From the NCBI GenBank assembly GCA_003194435.1, contig PQXC01000007.1, positions 23,238 to 87,237 of the forward strand: DNA of 64,000 nucleotides, read 5' to 3'. Source of the DNA: Candidatus Methanophagaceae archaeon (GTDB lineage: Archaea > Halobacteriota > Syntropharchaeia > Alkanophagales > Methanospirareceae). The notes under the pieces are model-generated. The model was not told where the DNA came from. It did not search any database and saw only the letters and a program-made list of their open reading frames with translations. The position numbers and the translations under genes are program-made. The first letter of the stretch is position 1. Every line of letters starts with the position of its first letter. Positions 10,793 through 21,021 of the stretch are shown here, piece by piece.

Positions 10793-10928
10793 CAGGATAC
10801 CGATACGCAAGGTGCAAGACGTTGCGTCAGGTTACCAACGCAAGGAACTCCGCCATGCACGGGCATTGGTGTCTGTGACGAAAAAGCCGCAGCCGGGACG
10901 CACACAATCGCAGAAATTTGCATTGCCA

Positions 10929-11409
10929 TCATAAGGGATGCTTAACACTGGTTCTCTTGAACTGTTCATTGCTGAACATAATTATATAATCTTTGATCCC
11001 GATAACATCAGACATTCGCTTCGCAAATCGCTCTACTGACTCCCGATTATAGCCATGAACGACCGTAAAGAGGTTATGTTCCCATTTACCCGGGATGACC
11101 ACCCGTTCATAGCAGTGAGTCACTTCCTTATAAGATGATAATATATTCCCTATACGTTCCACGAGCTGTTCCGGTACCTTCCATGCCACCACCGCATTTG
11201 CCACTATTCCTACTTTGCGCTGATTTACAGAGATGCCAAGCCGCTTAATCACCCCAGTACTCTTCAACCTCTTCAACCGGGCTATTACCTCCTCCTCTGT
11301 TAGCCCTATCTGGTTGGCAATCACTTTGAACGGCTCCTTATCCAGTGGTATCCCATCCTGCGTTATACGTAGAATTGCCTGGTCGTTATCATCCACTATC
11401 TGCAACCTG
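10929..11409 (-). CDS. ahbA/ahbB: Siroheme decarboxylase subunit (AhbA/AhbB, Lrp/AsnC-like)
   Basis: DDNDQAILRITQDGIPLDKEPFKVIANQIGLTEEEVIARLKRL...GIVANAVVAWKVPE. A GTG near 11409 overlapping the upstream stop (GTGGATGA) is the likely start; the open frame extends to 11516. Confidence 0.8.
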
Positions 11410-11961
11410 CAACACCCCCTCTTCACCTGTATCCGTATCTGTATCCGTGTCTGTATCTGTGAATTTAAATCTGACATCAATCTTGAATACGCGAGTGGTA
11501 GGGAGGTCAAGAACATCAGAATCGGGTATTCCCGCCCTCCTCTTTATCTCCTCCACCGTGGCTCGTAGGTTCTTATCACCACATGCCGTGACGGTAAACC
11601 AGAGATTATAATCATGTTCACGGCGATAATTGTGTGTTACACTCATATATTCATTGACAATACCAACGACATGTTTCATCTTATCCTCAGGCACTTTCAT
11701 AGCAATCAGGGTTGAGGAGCAGGTACCGAGTTTCTGGGCATCGAGAATGGTGCGCAGTTTACGAATGACGCCCTCAGCATAGAGCCTCTTCACCTTCGCA
11801 AACACCTCATCCTCAGTTAGCCCAAGTTTGTTAGCCAGTACTGCGTATGGATGGCTTTCTAAAGGGAATGCATCCTGCATCAATTGTAACAGTTCCTTAT
11901 CCTTACTGTCCAGTTTCAGCCTTAGCTTCGGTTTCAATTCTTCTATCACCTCCTCCACCAC
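11389..11961 (-). CDS. ahbB/ahbA: Siroheme decarboxylase subunit (AhbB/AhbA, Lrp/AsnC-like)
   Basis: DKELLQLMQDAFPLESHPYAVLANKLGLTEDEVFAKVKRL...HNYRREHDYNLWFTVTA; C-terminal TDTDTDTDTDT tract. Confidence 0.85.
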   Translation of the reverse strand: MVEEVIEELKPKLRLKLDSKDKELLQLMQDAFPLESHPYAVLANKLGLTEDEVFAKVKRLYAEGVIRKLRTILDAQKLGTCSSTLIAMKVPEDKMKHVVGIVNEYMSVTHNYRREHDYNLWFTVTACGDKNLRATVEEIKRRAGIPDSDVLDLPTTRVFKIDVRFKFTDTDTDTDTDTGEEGVLQVADSG

Positions 11962-13030
11962 TTCCTCTTCCTCCCGGGATATATGGACACCACGGCTCTT
12001 CAGCTAAATAATCACCCTTTTGCTCCTCCGGCTCGTGCAGTCCACCACAGAAGTCCATAAAACCCGTTAAGCCATATGCTCGTGCACGACATCCGCCACA
12101 GATATCACGATATTCACATATACCACACTTGCCACCCAACTGGTCGAAATCACGAAGTTCATTGAGCACCGGTGAGTTGAACCACACATCTTTAAATCTC
12201 GTATCGCGAATGTTACCCAGTTTTAAAGGCAGATAGGGGCACGGCGTGACTTCTCCTGTTGGATATATGCGGCAATAGTACAGACCAGCGATGCAGCCGC
12301 GAGTCCATCTACTCACGTCCAATCCTTTTTGTGATGCGATTCGCATAAATTGTGGTGCGCATACCGGTCGGACATCCAGTTTGTACTTCGCATCTGCTAT
12401 AATGTCCAGCACCCGCTCTATCATTCGCTCGTACATCTCTGGTGATATATCCTTTATCTCAACCCCCCTGCCCGTGGGAACGAGGAAAAAGAGATGGAAT
12501 GCACTTGCACCCTCCTTCACCGCCAGTGCCATTATATCTTCAATCTCATCATAGTTCTGCTGTGTTACCGTGGTGTTCACCTGGACAGATATACCATGCG
12601 CTCTACATGCTGCGATACCATCCAGTGCCCGTTTCCAGGCGCCATTTAAACCCCTGAACGCGTCATGGCGCTCTGGAACAGCGGAATCAATACTGATAGC
12701 CACTGCTTTTACACCACTCGCTCGCAGTTCGGCAGCAACGGAATCGGTAATCAAAGTGCCATTGGTACCCATAGCAACGATTAAACCCTTCCTGGATGCA
12801 TACTGTGCGAGTTCAAAGACATCATCTCTGAGTAACGGTTCACCACCACTGAGTATGAGGATCGGTTTGCTCACTTCCACGATCTGGTCAATGAGCTTTT
12901 TCCCTTCTTCTGTGCTCAATTCGTCTCTCGCTGCTCTCTCACGTGCATCTATGTAGCAATGCGGACAGTGGAGATTACACCGGAAGGTCATATTCCATGA
13001 TATCAGCCGTGGTACGAATTCCCGCTTCAT
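11903..13030 (-). CDS. ahbD: Radical SAM/SPASM heme synthase AhbD-like
   Basis: CNLHCPHCY; SIDSAVPERHDAFRGLNGAWKRAL; TRGCIAGLYYCRIYPTGEVTPCPYLP; C-terminal SPASM cysteines; adjacent to ahbA/B. Confidence 0.85.
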   Translation of the reverse strand: MKREFVPRLISWNMTFRCNLHCPHCYIDARERAARDELSTEEGKKLIDQIVEVSKPILILSGGEPLLRDDVFELAQYASRKGLIVAMGTNGTLITDSVAAELRASGVKAVAISIDSAVPERHDAFRGLNGAWKRALDGIAACRAHGISVQVNTTVTQQNYDEIEDIMALAVKEGASAFHLFFLVPTGRGVEIKDISPEMYERMIERVLDIIADAKYKLDVRPVCAPQFMRIASQKGLDVSRWTRGCIAGLYYCRIYPTGEVTPCPYLPLKLGNIRDTRFKDVWFNSPVLNELRDFDQLGGKCGICEYRDICGGCRARAYGLTGFMDFCGGLHEPEEQKGDYLAEEPWCPYIPGGRGSGGGGDRRIETEAKAETGQ

Positions 13031-13107
13031 CTTCTCATCTGAATCCTTTGTGTATATCCTATATAATCATATATAAAAGTCGCCTTTTTCGCCTCTCTCT
13101 TACCCTC

Positions 13108-15615
13108 TCAGGTAACTTTTATCTGACGATTCTCACCGGGTTTTCCTGCCCACTGCCAGCTCTTACCGAAATCAGGAGAAGCTCTGAGGGTATATTCGAA
13201 CACACCAGCTCCTGGCGGTTTTATCCGGCACCTGTAAATATACTTATCACCCTCCCGCTCTTCGAGATGCATATCCTTCGGTGCCCATTTACCGCTTTTC
13301 GTCGCGTTCGTCCAGACCTGCACAAGTACGTCTTCCAATGGTACACCCTCACTCAAACTTACCAGTGCTGTCACCTGGAAACTGTCTCCTTGCTTGATAA
13401 TCACCACATCATCAATAGCGCGTGTATCCTCGACCGAGATGGCTCCTTCGCGTTTGAGCGCTTCGTCCCACTGCCTCAGGTACTCAGCAGCGGTCAGCTC
13501 CGCTTCCAGAATGCGACTGAGACGAACAGAAGTAGCCTGATATCTGGCTAAATCAGATGTATTCATCTCTATCAACCTCTTAAGCACTGCGAGATAGCTC
13601 TCAGCCTTTGGATTCGCCGGTATTACTGTGTTGCCCTCGCCCGGGACAGCGAAATTGAGCATCTCTCCCTGAGCCTGTATGATACCTTCTTTATATGGTG
13701 GACCGAGAACAAGCCCCGCGTTAGCAGAGACATCTGCCTCGGTATACCCTGCCGCCTCGGTTCCTCTGTCTGAATCCAGAACCTGGATGTCAGTGGCGGC
13801 TAAAAGTGCTATCTGCTCCTCTATTGTGAACTTATTGACCAGGATTAACTTTCCTGGATATTCTTTCTTCTTTTCCAGCCGCTCTTGAAGCTCTCTTAAA
13901 CCTTCATACAATCTTTTACTATCCTCTCCCTGCTGGACATTACCAAAGATGACCACCTGTGCACCAGCTTTTACCAGTTCCTCGATGTTCTCATCAGTAA
14001 ACGCACGCTTTCGACCCGCTTTCTCCTCTACCAGGCGACCGGAATAAGAAATTACAGGCTGATATGGATTCAGACCCAATCGAACCTTCGCTATTCGCTT
14101 GACAGTCTCTATCTGCCATGACTGCGGGAATTCAACATCGGCATCAGGCTCAGGAAAAGAGTCCCGGAAGAACTTCCTGAAGTCCTTTGCCGAGTAGCCC
14201 CTATCATCGCCATTGGTGATGGAAATGATAGGCACACCTTCATCATAGCTCTGGACCTCCTCCACCTGAGTCTCACTCACTCCATTGACACCCTCTGCGG
14301 ACCTGATGCCACCACTGCTTATATCTATGCACCCTGAACGTATAAACCACCATTTCATCGCATCTGGAACCTTCCATCTATTTAATATCCTTTCACCCTC
14401 CTCTTTGCTGAACACACCTCGATTACCATAGGTATGGGTGGTGAACCAGAATAGAGCTTCATTCAAATTCGGTGCCTCTATAAATCTCAGTATATTCACC
14501 AGTGCGGTCTGTGCCTCATTGGTATGCACAATGGGAGGTCTGTATTCCGCCCCAAGCCTTTCTCTTTCTTTGTCTTCCTCCATAACTATCAATTTCAATG
14601 CCGCTCTGGAGAAGAATTCTGAGAAGTCCTCCCAGCTTGTGTATTCTCCACCGAAATAATACAGCATCTTCACATAGTAGCTGGCTTTATCCCTGATTAG
14701 AAATACCGGGATTCCCATCTCTCTTGTCTTACCGGAATAGACAATAGCCTCCACTGGCTCCTCTCCCACCATCACCATGAAGCTTGTGTATTCTCTTATA
14801 TTCTCTATCACATTGCCCCAATCCAACGGCTTGATCTTACCCTCTCTGTCCATACCAGCGGGGAAATAAGGCTCGATGTGTATTAACTCTGCATCACTGC
14901 CAATGAGTCGCTTGAGTGCCTTACCATGATGGCGCATAACGCGCTTTAGCCCACCTCCCTCTCGCCCCGGATGCCATATCTCACATGCTATCTGATATAT
15001 GCGACGACCAGCGACGAGTGGTGCATTCTCCCTCAGCCAGTTCTTCCCCTTCATCGATTGCCCACTCATTAATAATATCGAGTTTATCAGCGGGTCAGTC
15101 TGAAGGAATGTGCCGGTGTCAGCGAGAATGGAGACCAGTTTCTGCTGTTCTGCTTTATTCATGAGTGCCACGGCTTTCAACACAGGCCAGCGTGCCTCAA
15201 CAGGATGTTTAAACTTTATATTGGTAGCCCATGATAGCAGTTTAAGGAAATTCAGCAATGCGTTATAATTGTTCAGCCGCTCCCTCAAATTCTTTACCAG
15301 CCATTCACAATCAGAGGTTAAAATAGCCAGTTCCTCCAGCCTGCCTTTTGGTTTATATAGTAAAGCTCTTATAAGGTCTTCTCTTACCTTAAATCCATGT
15401 GCGATGAACTCGTTACTGGCAGCAGCCACAACCCTATCCTCATCAAAGAGCGCTTTGACTCCTGACTGCTCACGCAACTTCACTATCGTCTGCGATAGTA
15501 AATTCCGGAGGTACCATTCGGGCGATAGCGGTCCAAGGTTCTCCACCTCTACCGCCAGTTCAGATAGTGATAACTTCGGCTTACACTTATGTTCATCTTC
15601 TTCATCTTCATTCAT
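13108..15615 (-). CDS. GT-B-fold glycogen/alpha-glucan phosphorylase- or synthase-like protein with C-terminal beta-sandwich carbohydrate-binding-like domain
   Basis: AGAQVVIFGNVQQGEDSKRL..., TDIQVLDSDRGTEAAGYTEADVSANAGLVLG; C-terminal PPGAGVFEYTLRASPDFGKSWQWAG. Confidence 0.55.
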   Translation of the reverse strand: MNEDEEDEHKCKPKLSLSELAVEVENLGPLSPEWYLRNLLSQTIVKLREQSGVKALFDEDRVVAAASNEFIAHGFKVREDLIRALLYKPKGRLEELAILTSDCEWLVKNLRERLNNYNALLNFLKLLSWATNIKFKHPVEARWPVLKAVALMNKAEQQKLVSILADTGTFLQTDPLINSILLMSGQSMKGKNWLRENAPLVAGRRIYQIACEIWHPGREGGGLKRVMRHHGKALKRLIGSDAELIHIEPYFPAGMDREGKIKPLDWGNVIENIREYTSFMVMVGEEPVEAIVYSGKTREMGIPVFLIRDKASYYVKMLYYFGGEYTSWEDFSEFFSRAALKLIVMEEDKERERLGAEYRPPIVHTNEAQTALVNILRFIEAPNLNEALFWFTTHTYGNRGVFSKEEGERILNRWKVPDAMKWWFIRSGCIDISSGGIRSAEGVNGVSETQVEEVQSYDEGVPIISITNGDDRGYSAKDFRKFFRDSFPEPDADVEFPQSWQIETVKRIAKVRLGLNPYQPVISYSGRLVEEKAGRKRAFTDENIEELVKAGAQVVIFGNVQQGEDSKRLYEGLRELQERLEKKKEYPGKLILVNKFTIEEQIALLAATDIQVLDSDRGTEAAGYTEADVSANAGLVLGPPYKEGIIQAQGEMLNFAVPGEGNTVIPANPKAESYLAVLKRLIEMNTSDLARYQATSVRLSRILEAELTAAEYLRQWDEALKREGAISVEDTRAIDDVVIIKQGDSFQVTALVSLSEGVPLEDVLVQVWTNATKSGKWAPKDMHLEEREGDKYIYRCRIKPPGAGVFEYTLRASPDFGKSWQWAGKPGENRQIKVT

Positions 15616-15955
15616 CGTTCGTCATCGCCCTCTCGATCGCATTTTGCCATCTCCTGAATTTGCTTAATATCGCTCTCGCCTCTATCATGGTGAATGGGGC
15701 TCCACGACTGAGTACGGTCTCACGATATCGCTTCATATCCGCAGCGATATCCACAAATCGCCTATCCCGACTCAAAATCGCCTCCATTATTGGAAGTACT
15801 TCTGGCATTCTATCCACGTTGGAAAGCCATATATCCATCAGGGATGCAATTGTACCTCGTAAATCAGGTAGTTTATCCAGTATATACACCATCTTGAAAC
15901 GCTTCCCCTTAACTAAGAGTTCGTCGTGAAATACAATGTCCGTTTCCATTTCCAC
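15608..15955 (-). CDS. Hypothetical protein, overlapping and co-oriented with the glucan enzyme gene
   Basis: 115-aa ORF, 8-nt overlap with the downstream gene. Confidence 0.6.
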   Translation of the reverse strand: MEMETDIVFHDELLVKGKRFKMVYILDKLPDLRGTIASLMDIWLSNVDRMPEVLPIMEAILSRDRRFVDIAADMKRYRETVLSRGAPFTMIEARAILSKFRRWQNAIERAMTNDE

Positions 15956-15992
15956 ATTCCTTATTCTTATTATATTACTTACTCTTATTCTC

Positions 15993-16520
15993 TTATTTTA
16001 TCCTTATCACCCTGTACTTGTTCCTCATCTCTTTTGTTATGAATCCAAATCCACACCTGTTACCCACAATCTCGATTGCTATAAGCTTATCAGGATTCTT
16101 AAGGTTCACCTTCGGCTTACGACCGTATATCTTCTCCAGCAGGTCGTAGAAGTACCCGCCGACCTCTCTTTCCACAGCCTGGCTGGACACCTTATCCTTC
16201 ATCCCGCGCCTCTCTACACGGAATCCAAAGGTGTCACCAGGGTCAAATTCATCTATATATCGCTCTATCCTCCTCTTTAATGTCTCTATTAAATTATCGG
16301 GAGAGACAAAGAACGCATCGTCAATGGGTATTACCCTGCTCAGATGTGCATACTTCTTGCCCTCTGCATCCTCCAGGAACTCCACTATGTCATTCACGTT
16401 CCCTATCAATACATCTCTGAATCCAGAGGGTTCAAAATCGCCATCCTCGCTCAGTTCCTCCAGTAACTCCTTCTCCATGTTCCTCTCCGCCACCACCAAT
16501 ACGTTCCAATTCTCCATCAT
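15993..16520 (-). CDS. THUMP-domain protein
   Basis: ERYIDEFDPGDTFGFRVERRGMKDKVSSQAVEREVGGYFYDLLEKIYGRKPKVNLKNPDKLIAIEIVGNRCGFGFI. Confidence 0.8.
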   Translation of the reverse strand: MMENWNVLVVAERNMEKELLEELSEDGDFEPSGFRDVLIGNVNDIVEFLEDAEGKKYAHLSRVIPIDDAFFVSPDNLIETLKRRIERYIDEFDPGDTFGFRVERRGMKDKVSSQAVEREVGGYFYDLLEKIYGRKPKVNLKNPDKLIAIEIVGNRCGFGFITKEMRNKYRVIRIK

Positions 16521-16568
16521 TTCACATCCATAGATTTTTATTCATTGAGATAAAATAAATTTTGTCTT

Positions 16569-16985
16569 GTGTTGTGGTGTCCTGTCTCAATGAGCAGAGC
16601 AGAGCGAGCAAGGGATTATGAAGCTTATGTTGAGCTGTGCAGTGTGGTACAGGAGATGGACGATTTTGTGGATGCGATAGTTGTGGAGGGAGTGCATGAT
16701 AAGGAGGCGCTGGAGGCGCTGGGTGTGACGAAGGAGATAGCGATGTATTCAGCAGGATTCAGCTATGCGGGTTTCGTGGACTACTTGATGAGCAGATACA
16801 GGCGCGTTACGATACTCACGGACTATGACAGAGCGGGAAAGAAGCTGAACCGGCGATTAACGGCAAGTCTGGAGCGCGAGGGTGTGAAAGTGGAGAACCG
16901 GTACAGAGAGAGGATAGGTAGGATATTGTGCGTTCGTGGTATCAGGAATATAGAATCAATAACATCACTGACGAAGAGGTTTTAG
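16569..16985 (+). CDS. Small TOPRIM-domain protein (RNase M5/DnaG-like)
   Basis: DAIVVEGVHDKEALEALG...VTILTDYDRAGKKLNRRL TOPRIM motifs. Confidence 0.8.
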   Translation: MLWCPVSMSRAERARDYEAYVELCSVVQEMDDFVDAIVVEGVHDKEALEALGVTKEIAMYSAGFSYAGFVDYLMSRYRRVTILTDYDRAGKKLNRRLTASLEREGVKVENRYRERIGRILCVRGIRNIESITSLTKRF

Positions 16986-17708
16986 TTTCTCAAGCATCTC
17001 TCTCAGCTCATGGACGCTGAATTGTCCGGGAGCTACAGCCTCGTCTTCTATAAACCCATAAGTCAGGACTGAGCCATATAAAGGTGCTATTACACGCAAA
17101 TGCCTTCCCCAGTCCCCCATTCCGATAGTGATCAATAGCTGACCCTGACCCTGATTAGCACTCGACACCTGATGTGTTAATTGAAGCAGGTTTAAAGTCT
17201 CATGTGGTGTTCCTGGCGTGACAGCGATCTTTGCAATGCTACCGCCTGCGTTATACATGGCATCAATAAGCTCCAGGATATCGGCTGGGGCGGGCATACC
17301 GGAGAAATCGTGGAACGATAGAATAACAGGGATATCGTGCTTCTTTGCTTCCTCTATTATCTCGTCTCTGCCATCTGCGAGAAACTCAATGTCAACGGCA
17401 TCCACCAGCCCGGTTGCCATTATACTGCGGAGAAACTCAATCCGTTCATCTTCGGTGCCTGTGAAAGAGCCGCCCTCTTCCCTTCTCCTGTTCGTTATGA
17501 TTACAGGCATATTTAAGCTCGTAAGAAACTCCTTCACTTTCTCTATACTCCGCTCTTCAGGCTCTAAAAGGTCTATTCTAAGCTCTATTATCGCTGCACC
17601 ACTCGCCTCCGCACGTGCTGCCGCATCTATTGAGAGCCGCTTCAGCACTGCTGCTATAACCGGTGCATGAGGATAACCCAGTTCCACATTGCCTATCTTC
17701 TTCAACAT
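16965..17708 (-). CDS. aroD: 3-dehydroquinate dehydratase, type I
   Basis: IELRIDLLEPEE, PVIITNRRREEGGSFTGTEDERIEFL, VILSFHDFSGMP, KIAVTPGT. Confidence 0.9.
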   Translation of the reverse strand: MLKKIGNVELGYPHAPVIAAVLKRLSIDAAARAEASGAAIIELRIDLLEPEERSIEKVKEFLTSLNMPVIITNRRREEGGSFTGTEDERIEFLRSIMATGLVDAVDIEFLADGRDEIIEEAKKHDIPVILSFHDFSGMPAPADILELIDAMYNAGGSIAKIAVTPGTPHETLNLLQLTHQVSSANQGQGQLLITIGMGDWGRHLRVIAPLYGSVLTYGFIEDEAVAPGQFSVHELREMLEKLKPLRQ

Positions 17709-17759
17709 CCTTAAATAAATATGGTATTGTTATTGTATTACTATTAAGTATCATTGATA

Positions 17760-17830
17760 GCCGGGGTGTGGTAGAGGTATCCCTTGGGACTGTGGATCCC
17801 AAGACCTGGGTTCGAATCCCAGCCCCGGCC
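17760..17830 (+). tRNA. tRNA-His (GTG)
   Basis: Acceptor GCCGGGG/CCCCGGC; anticodon stem-loop TGGGA-CTGTGGA-TCCCA (anticodon GTG); T-arm CTGGGTTCGAATCCCAG; discriminator C; no intron; CCA not encoded. Confidence 0.95.
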
Positions 17831-18012
17831 TTCGATGAATCCACTTTTTCAATACCTTGTGCAGTTCCTTTACTATTCTTTTGAATAAATATTCTAAATA
17901 TTTTGAATAAATATTGAACATTTATACAAATAAATTGTAGAATTTCCGAAGATTTAAGAATTGATTTCCGTATATTTGTTAAATTAGTGAAGAGAGGAGG
18001 TGAGGAAGGGGT

Positions 18013-20085
18013 TTGAATTTTAGAGATATGAGAATTGGACAGAAGCTGTTTGCGGGTTTTGCTATTGTGTTACTGCTCACTGCAGCACTGGGAATAGTTG
18101 CAATTGTACAGATAAGAGCAATGCACACCCAGACGGGGGTGATGGAGAAAGCGTCAGAGCTGAAAACAGCTATGAATGAAGTCCGACAGCAGGAAAAGAA
18201 CTATCTCTTACGTGGTGACCCTGACTATATTGACAGGGTCAATAGCGAGCTGGAGCATGTGAAGAAGGCGGCAACAGAGCTTGAATCGCGGGTTACACTC
18301 GGAGAGAACAAAGCGAAACTGGAAGAGATCAGGAGTACTATACCAGAGTACGAGAGTGCATTCAAAGAGCTTCAGCAACTGAAGAACGTGGGAGAAGACC
18401 AGCTGGCAACCTGCGAAGAGGATGCACATGCAATTGAGGACGCAATTAAAGATTCCTCTGCTGACCCGTTGACCAAAGAAGGATTATTAATGCAGTTGTC
18501 AGCCATAAGACGTGCAGAGAAGAATTTTTTGTTGCGTAATGACGACAGCTACGTCTCGGAAGTATTGGCAGGTATAAACAAACTGAAGGCAGATGCAGAT
18601 ACTGTTGATGCTAAAATCAGAACAGCAGCGGATGTGTATCTGAAGGATTTCAATGCCTATGTGAGTACCGCTCATGAGTTGCATAAACTCACAGCAACTG
18701 ATGGTCCGCTCGTGCAGTCAGCACGGAAGATAGATGCAGCAGGCACTATTGTGCTCGCAAACGCAAAAGAAGCAGCAGAGAAGGCTGCATCAACTGCTAA
18801 CGCGTTCGTGATAGCCTTTATCATCGCCGCAGTTGCTATCGGCATGGGAGTTGCAATCGCCATTACGCGGTCAATCACCGCCGCGGTGAATGAAGTGATG
18901 AGGGTATTGAAGGATTTCGCAGCAGGTAAACTCGGTAGCAGAGCAGAAGAGGCAAAAGCTTCCGGTGAATTACGCGATATGACCGTTACCCTGAACAGGT
19001 TCGGTGATACTCTCCAGGGTATCATCGCGGACATGGGTAAAGTAACAGGTAAGATGGCTGCTGGTGATTTGAGTGCAGATTTCACCGCCACAACTCCTGG
19101 TGATTTCAATGCGATTCGTGAGAACATCAACCGGGCTAATGCAAGTCTGTCTGACCTGATCAGCGAACTGAAGGGTGCAATAGATAATGTAGCATCAATA
19201 AGCAAAGAATCCGCAACATCCATCGAGCAGGTGAATTCTGGTATGCAACAGATAGCATCGGCATCACAACAGATAGCACGGGGCGCACAGGATACTTCAG
19301 CTACCCTCAACGAATCGGCAAAGGTGATCAAGGATACGAATGCATTGCTGCAACAGGTACAGTCCCATGCAGAGGAATCGAACAGGTTCGCAGTGGAGAG
19401 TGCAGAGAACGCTGAGCAGACGAATGAGATGGCAAAGAAATCAGCAGAGAAGATGCAAGAGATCCATGATTCTATCTCCAATGCGGTAGAAGTGGTAAGG
19501 AGCCTTGAGAGTTCAATAGAGCAGATAGGGAAGACAACAGAGATGATTGAGGGTATAGCAGATCAGACGAATCTGCTTGCACTGAACGCAGCGATAGAAG
19601 CCGCACGCGCGGGAGAGCACGGACGTGGGTTTGCAGTCGTTGCTGAGGAGGTGCGGGAACTTGCTGAGAACTCGAAGAAGTCAACTGCTGAGATAGATGC
19701 GATGATAAAGACCTTGAGGGGTGAGATGGATAAGGTTATGAACGCCATTGAGTTAGTGACAGAGCGTGCTGAAGCAGGTCGGGCTGACCTGGAGAAAGCA
19801 GTAGAGAGCGTAGAAAAGACCACGGAGATGATCGAGGACATAAAGAACCGAATGCAGCAGATCACAGAAGGCGCGAAGAGGGGTGCTGGTAGCATTGAAA
19901 AGCTATCAAGAGGTGTGGACGAGGTTGCGAGCTCAGCAGAGGAGATTGCATCATCATCAGAAGAGGCATCGTCTGCCGTGGAAGAGCAGACAGCGGCTGT
20001 GGAACAGTTCAGTACCGGTGTACAGAAGCTTGCTGAGATCTCTGAACAGGCGGCTGAGGCAATTACAAGTTTCAAATTGAGATAG
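18013..20085 (+). CDS. Methyl-accepting chemotaxis protein (helical periplasmic domain, HAMP, signalling domain)
   Basis: Two TM segments; [31 protein letters not shown]; hairpin tip [43 protein letters not shown] start. Confidence 0.95.
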   Translation: MNFRDMRIGQKLFAGFAIVLLLTAALGIVAIVQIRAMHTQTGVMEKASELKTAMNEVRQQEKNYLLRGDPDYIDRVNSELEHVKKAATELESRVTLGENKAKLEEIRSTIPEYESAFKELQQLKNVGEDQLATCEEDAHAIEDAIKDSSADPLTKEGLLMQLSAIRRAEKNFLLRNDDSYVSEVLAGINKLKADADTVDAKIRTAADVYLKDFNAYVSTAHELHKLTATDGPLVQSARKIDAAGTIVLANAKEAAEKAASTANAFVIAFIIAAVAIGMGVAIAITRSITAAVNEVMRVLKDFAAGKLGSRAEEAKASGELRDMTVTLNRFGDTLQGIIADMGKVTGKMAAGDLSADFTATTPGDFNAIRENINRANASLSDLISELKGAIDNVASISKESATSIEQVNSGMQQIASASQQIARGAQDTSATLNESAKVIKDTNALLQQVQSHAEESNRFAVESAENAEQTNEMAKKSAEKMQEIHDSISNAVEVVRSLESSIEQIGKTTEMIEGIADQTNLLALNAAIEAARAGEHGRGFAVVAEEVRELAENSKKSTAEIDAMIKTLRGEMDKVMNAIELVTERAEAGRADLEKAVESVEKTTEMIEDIKNRMQQITEGAKRGAGSIEKLSRGVDEVASSAEEIASSSEEASSAVEEQTAAVEQFSTGVQKLAEISEQAAEAITSFKLR

Positions 20086-20090
20086 GTGGG

Positions 20091-20402
20091 GTGGTAATGA
20101 TGGTAGGGAAAATGAACCTCAAGATAATAGTAGAAAATACGAAAGAGATGGGAGGAGTTCCAGAGAACAAAAGTTATTATCAGAGCGAGCTTGAACACCT
20201 GCTAATGGAGATTCTATTGTCAATAGAGGAGCTGGTTCAAGTATCGCCGGGTCGGAGGATAGAATACATGACGAAGAAGAGAACGAATGGTAAGATCGTT
20301 GTGAATATGCAGATAGCGAGCGATGAATTAGAAGAGGAGATGCTTGTAGATGGGGCAGATGAGGTAGATGAAGTAGATGAAGATATGATATACGCCCGAT
20401 GA
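20091..20402 (+). CDS. Uncharacterised small protein in chemotaxis cluster
   Basis: 103-aa ORF between mcp and cheW, same strand, tightly spaced; no recognised family. Confidence 0.65.
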   Translation: MVMMVGKMNLKIIVENTKEMGGVPENKSYYQSELEHLLMEILLSIEELVQVSPGRRIEYMTKKRTNGKIVVNMQIASDELEEEMLVDGADEVDEVDEDMIYAR

Positions 20403-20423
20403 AGAATGGGAGGTTAATGATTA

Positions 20424-21002
20424 GTGATGGTGGTGGACAGTGCCAATCGTGAGTCGGGGAATGAGAAAAGAATGAAAGAAGTAGGGGGAGTAAAAGTAAA
20501 AGGTCTGCAACAGCAACTGGTGGTCTTCAAGCTTTGCGGTGAGGATTTCGGGGTTGATATCATGCAAGTACGTGAGATAATAGGTAAAGAGTCAATTATT
20601 TCTGTTCCAAATGCTCCCCCGTTCGTTAAGGGTGTAATAAACCTCAGAGGGCAGATAACGACAATTATAGACCTGAAGGAGAAACTGGGACTCGAACTCA
20701 ATGGTGAAAGCAAAGGTGGAAGTGAAAAAAGTGAAGAACGAGTAATCGTGGTTGAAGATGGTAGCAATACAGTGGGTATATTGGTGGACGCAGTGACAGA
20801 GGTGATGTATCTTGCGGAGAGTGAGATAGACGAGGTGCCACCGATGATCAAACAGAACATGGGGGCGGAATATCTTATGGGTGTGGGAAAGCTGCCTGAT
20901 AGACTCCTCATACTGATAGACCTCAAACGTATACTCAACAGTAGCAGTAATAGTAACAGTAGCAAAGAACGAGAGAGTGAGGAGATGAAAATACTAACAT
21001 AA
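20424..21002 (+). CDS. cheW: Chemotaxis coupling protein CheW
   Basis: QQLVVFKLCGEDFGVDIMQVREIIGKESIISVPNAPPFVKGVINLRGQITTIIDLKEKLGL. Confidence 0.95.
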   Translation: MMVVDSANRESGNEKRMKEVGGVKVKGLQQQLVVFKLCGEDFGVDIMQVREIIGKESIISVPNAPPFVKGVINLRGQITTIIDLKEKLGLELNGESKGGSEKSEERVIVVEDGSNTVGILVDAVTEVMYLAESEIDEVPPMIKQNMGAEYLMGVGKLPDRLLILIDLKRILNSSSNSNSSKERESEEMKILT

Positions 21003-21021
21003 ATAGGGATAAGGGGGAAAG

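Noticed and set aside
10793-10928. Possible small RNA or pseudogene after the cupin gene (ACGCAA/TTGCGT repeats)
   Set aside because: Only short 6-bp complementarity and no recognisable remnant; insufficient support.
17578-17844. 88-aa minus-strand ORF across tRNA-His and the aroD start
   Set aside because: Overlaps a clear tRNA and the aroD N-terminus; not a plausible protein.
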